The notes beneath the pieces are model-generated. The model saw only the letters and a program-made list of their open reading frames with translations. It was not told the DNA's origin and made no database searches. Below, one piece after another: positions 54,906 to 54,949 of a DNA stretch of 54,949 bases. Every line of letters starts with the position of its first letter. Position 1 is the stretch's first letter. The position numbers and the translations under genes were made by a program. The stretch is from Candidatus Binatia bacterium (GTDB lineage Bacteria; Desulfobacterota; Binatia; UBA12015), in the NCBI GenBank assembly GCA_019749875.1, contig JAIEPK010000625.1, positions 1-54,949 of the forward strand, read 5' to 3'.

Positions 54906-54949
54906 CGGCGTCGGTCGTCGCCCGGGTCGAGCGCGCGCGTGACGCGGCC

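Overview
The window is about 55 kb of very GC-rich bacterial chromosome, densely coding on both strands, with about 48 protein genes and five tRNA genes. I see no phage genes, transposases, CRISPR arrays or rRNA. The mix suggests a Deltaproteobacteria-like or Candidatus Binatota-like soil or sediment organism, but this is inference: GC-rich codons, secreted Cys-rich proteins with a DUF4215-type repeat, an RND pump with a NodT-type outer-membrane channel, homodimeric AceE, many acyl-CoA dehydrogenases, P450 and LLM oxidoreductases, and a BRCT-MerR-TPR fusion. No marker gene here settles the taxonomy.

Layout. 0.2-4 kb: methyltransferase, hotdog thioesterase, two alpha/beta hydrolases and a small tautomerase-like protein. 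4.1-11.7 kb: one minus-strand run reading MFP adaptor, AcrB-type RND pump, outer-membrane channel, Rap1a-like protein, glycine-zipper protein and a solute-binding lipoprotein. 11.9-18.3 kb: PPK2 polyphosphate kinase with an unknown partner gene, small and large secreted Cys-rich proteins, an apparently frameshifted LOG protein, a SYLF protein and a Spy-like protein. 18.4-29.8 kb: a catabolic block (acyl-CoA ligase, two acyl-CoA dehydrogenases, LLM oxidoreductase, SDR, P450, MBL protein, MFS transporter, cupin regulator, nitroreductase, EthD protein) that looks aimed at hydrophobic acids, sterols or aromatics. 29.9-35.2 kb: central metabolism and translation (aceE, ilvB, tadA).

35.3-42.3 kb: RNA-related region with tRNA-Ser(CGA), tRNA-Ser(GGA), tRNA-Gly(GCC), tRNA-Cys(GCA), tRNA-Leu(UAA) and RNase D. 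Two unusual fusions sit among them: an RRM RNA-binding domain joined to a HicB-like domain, and a BRCT-MerR-TPR protein. A 932-residue secreted protein follows, closed by an 18-bp-stem hairpin. 42.5-54.9 kb: lytic transglycosylase, MOSC protein, then a cell-surface glycan locus. That locus holds a multi-spanning membrane protein, a WecE-type aminotransferase, an RffC-like acetyltransferase, an ArnC/DPM-like glycosyltransferase, a glycoside-hydrolase/GT2 fusion, an MsbA-like ABC exporter and a GT-B-like protein, mostly joined by overlapping stop/start codons.

The best candidates for an undescribed system are the translationally coupled GH-GT2 fusion/ABC exporter/GT-B trio (49.4-54.9 kb) and the RRM-HicB plus BRCT-MerR-TPR pair in the tRNA region. 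A second-scale signal is a roughly 100-bp element placed just after the stop codons of two unrelated genes (about 4.0 and 32.7 kb). Starts were moved from the ORF-track start where a Shine-Dalgarno or family alignment favoured another codon. All family calls come from reading motifs, not from database searches.
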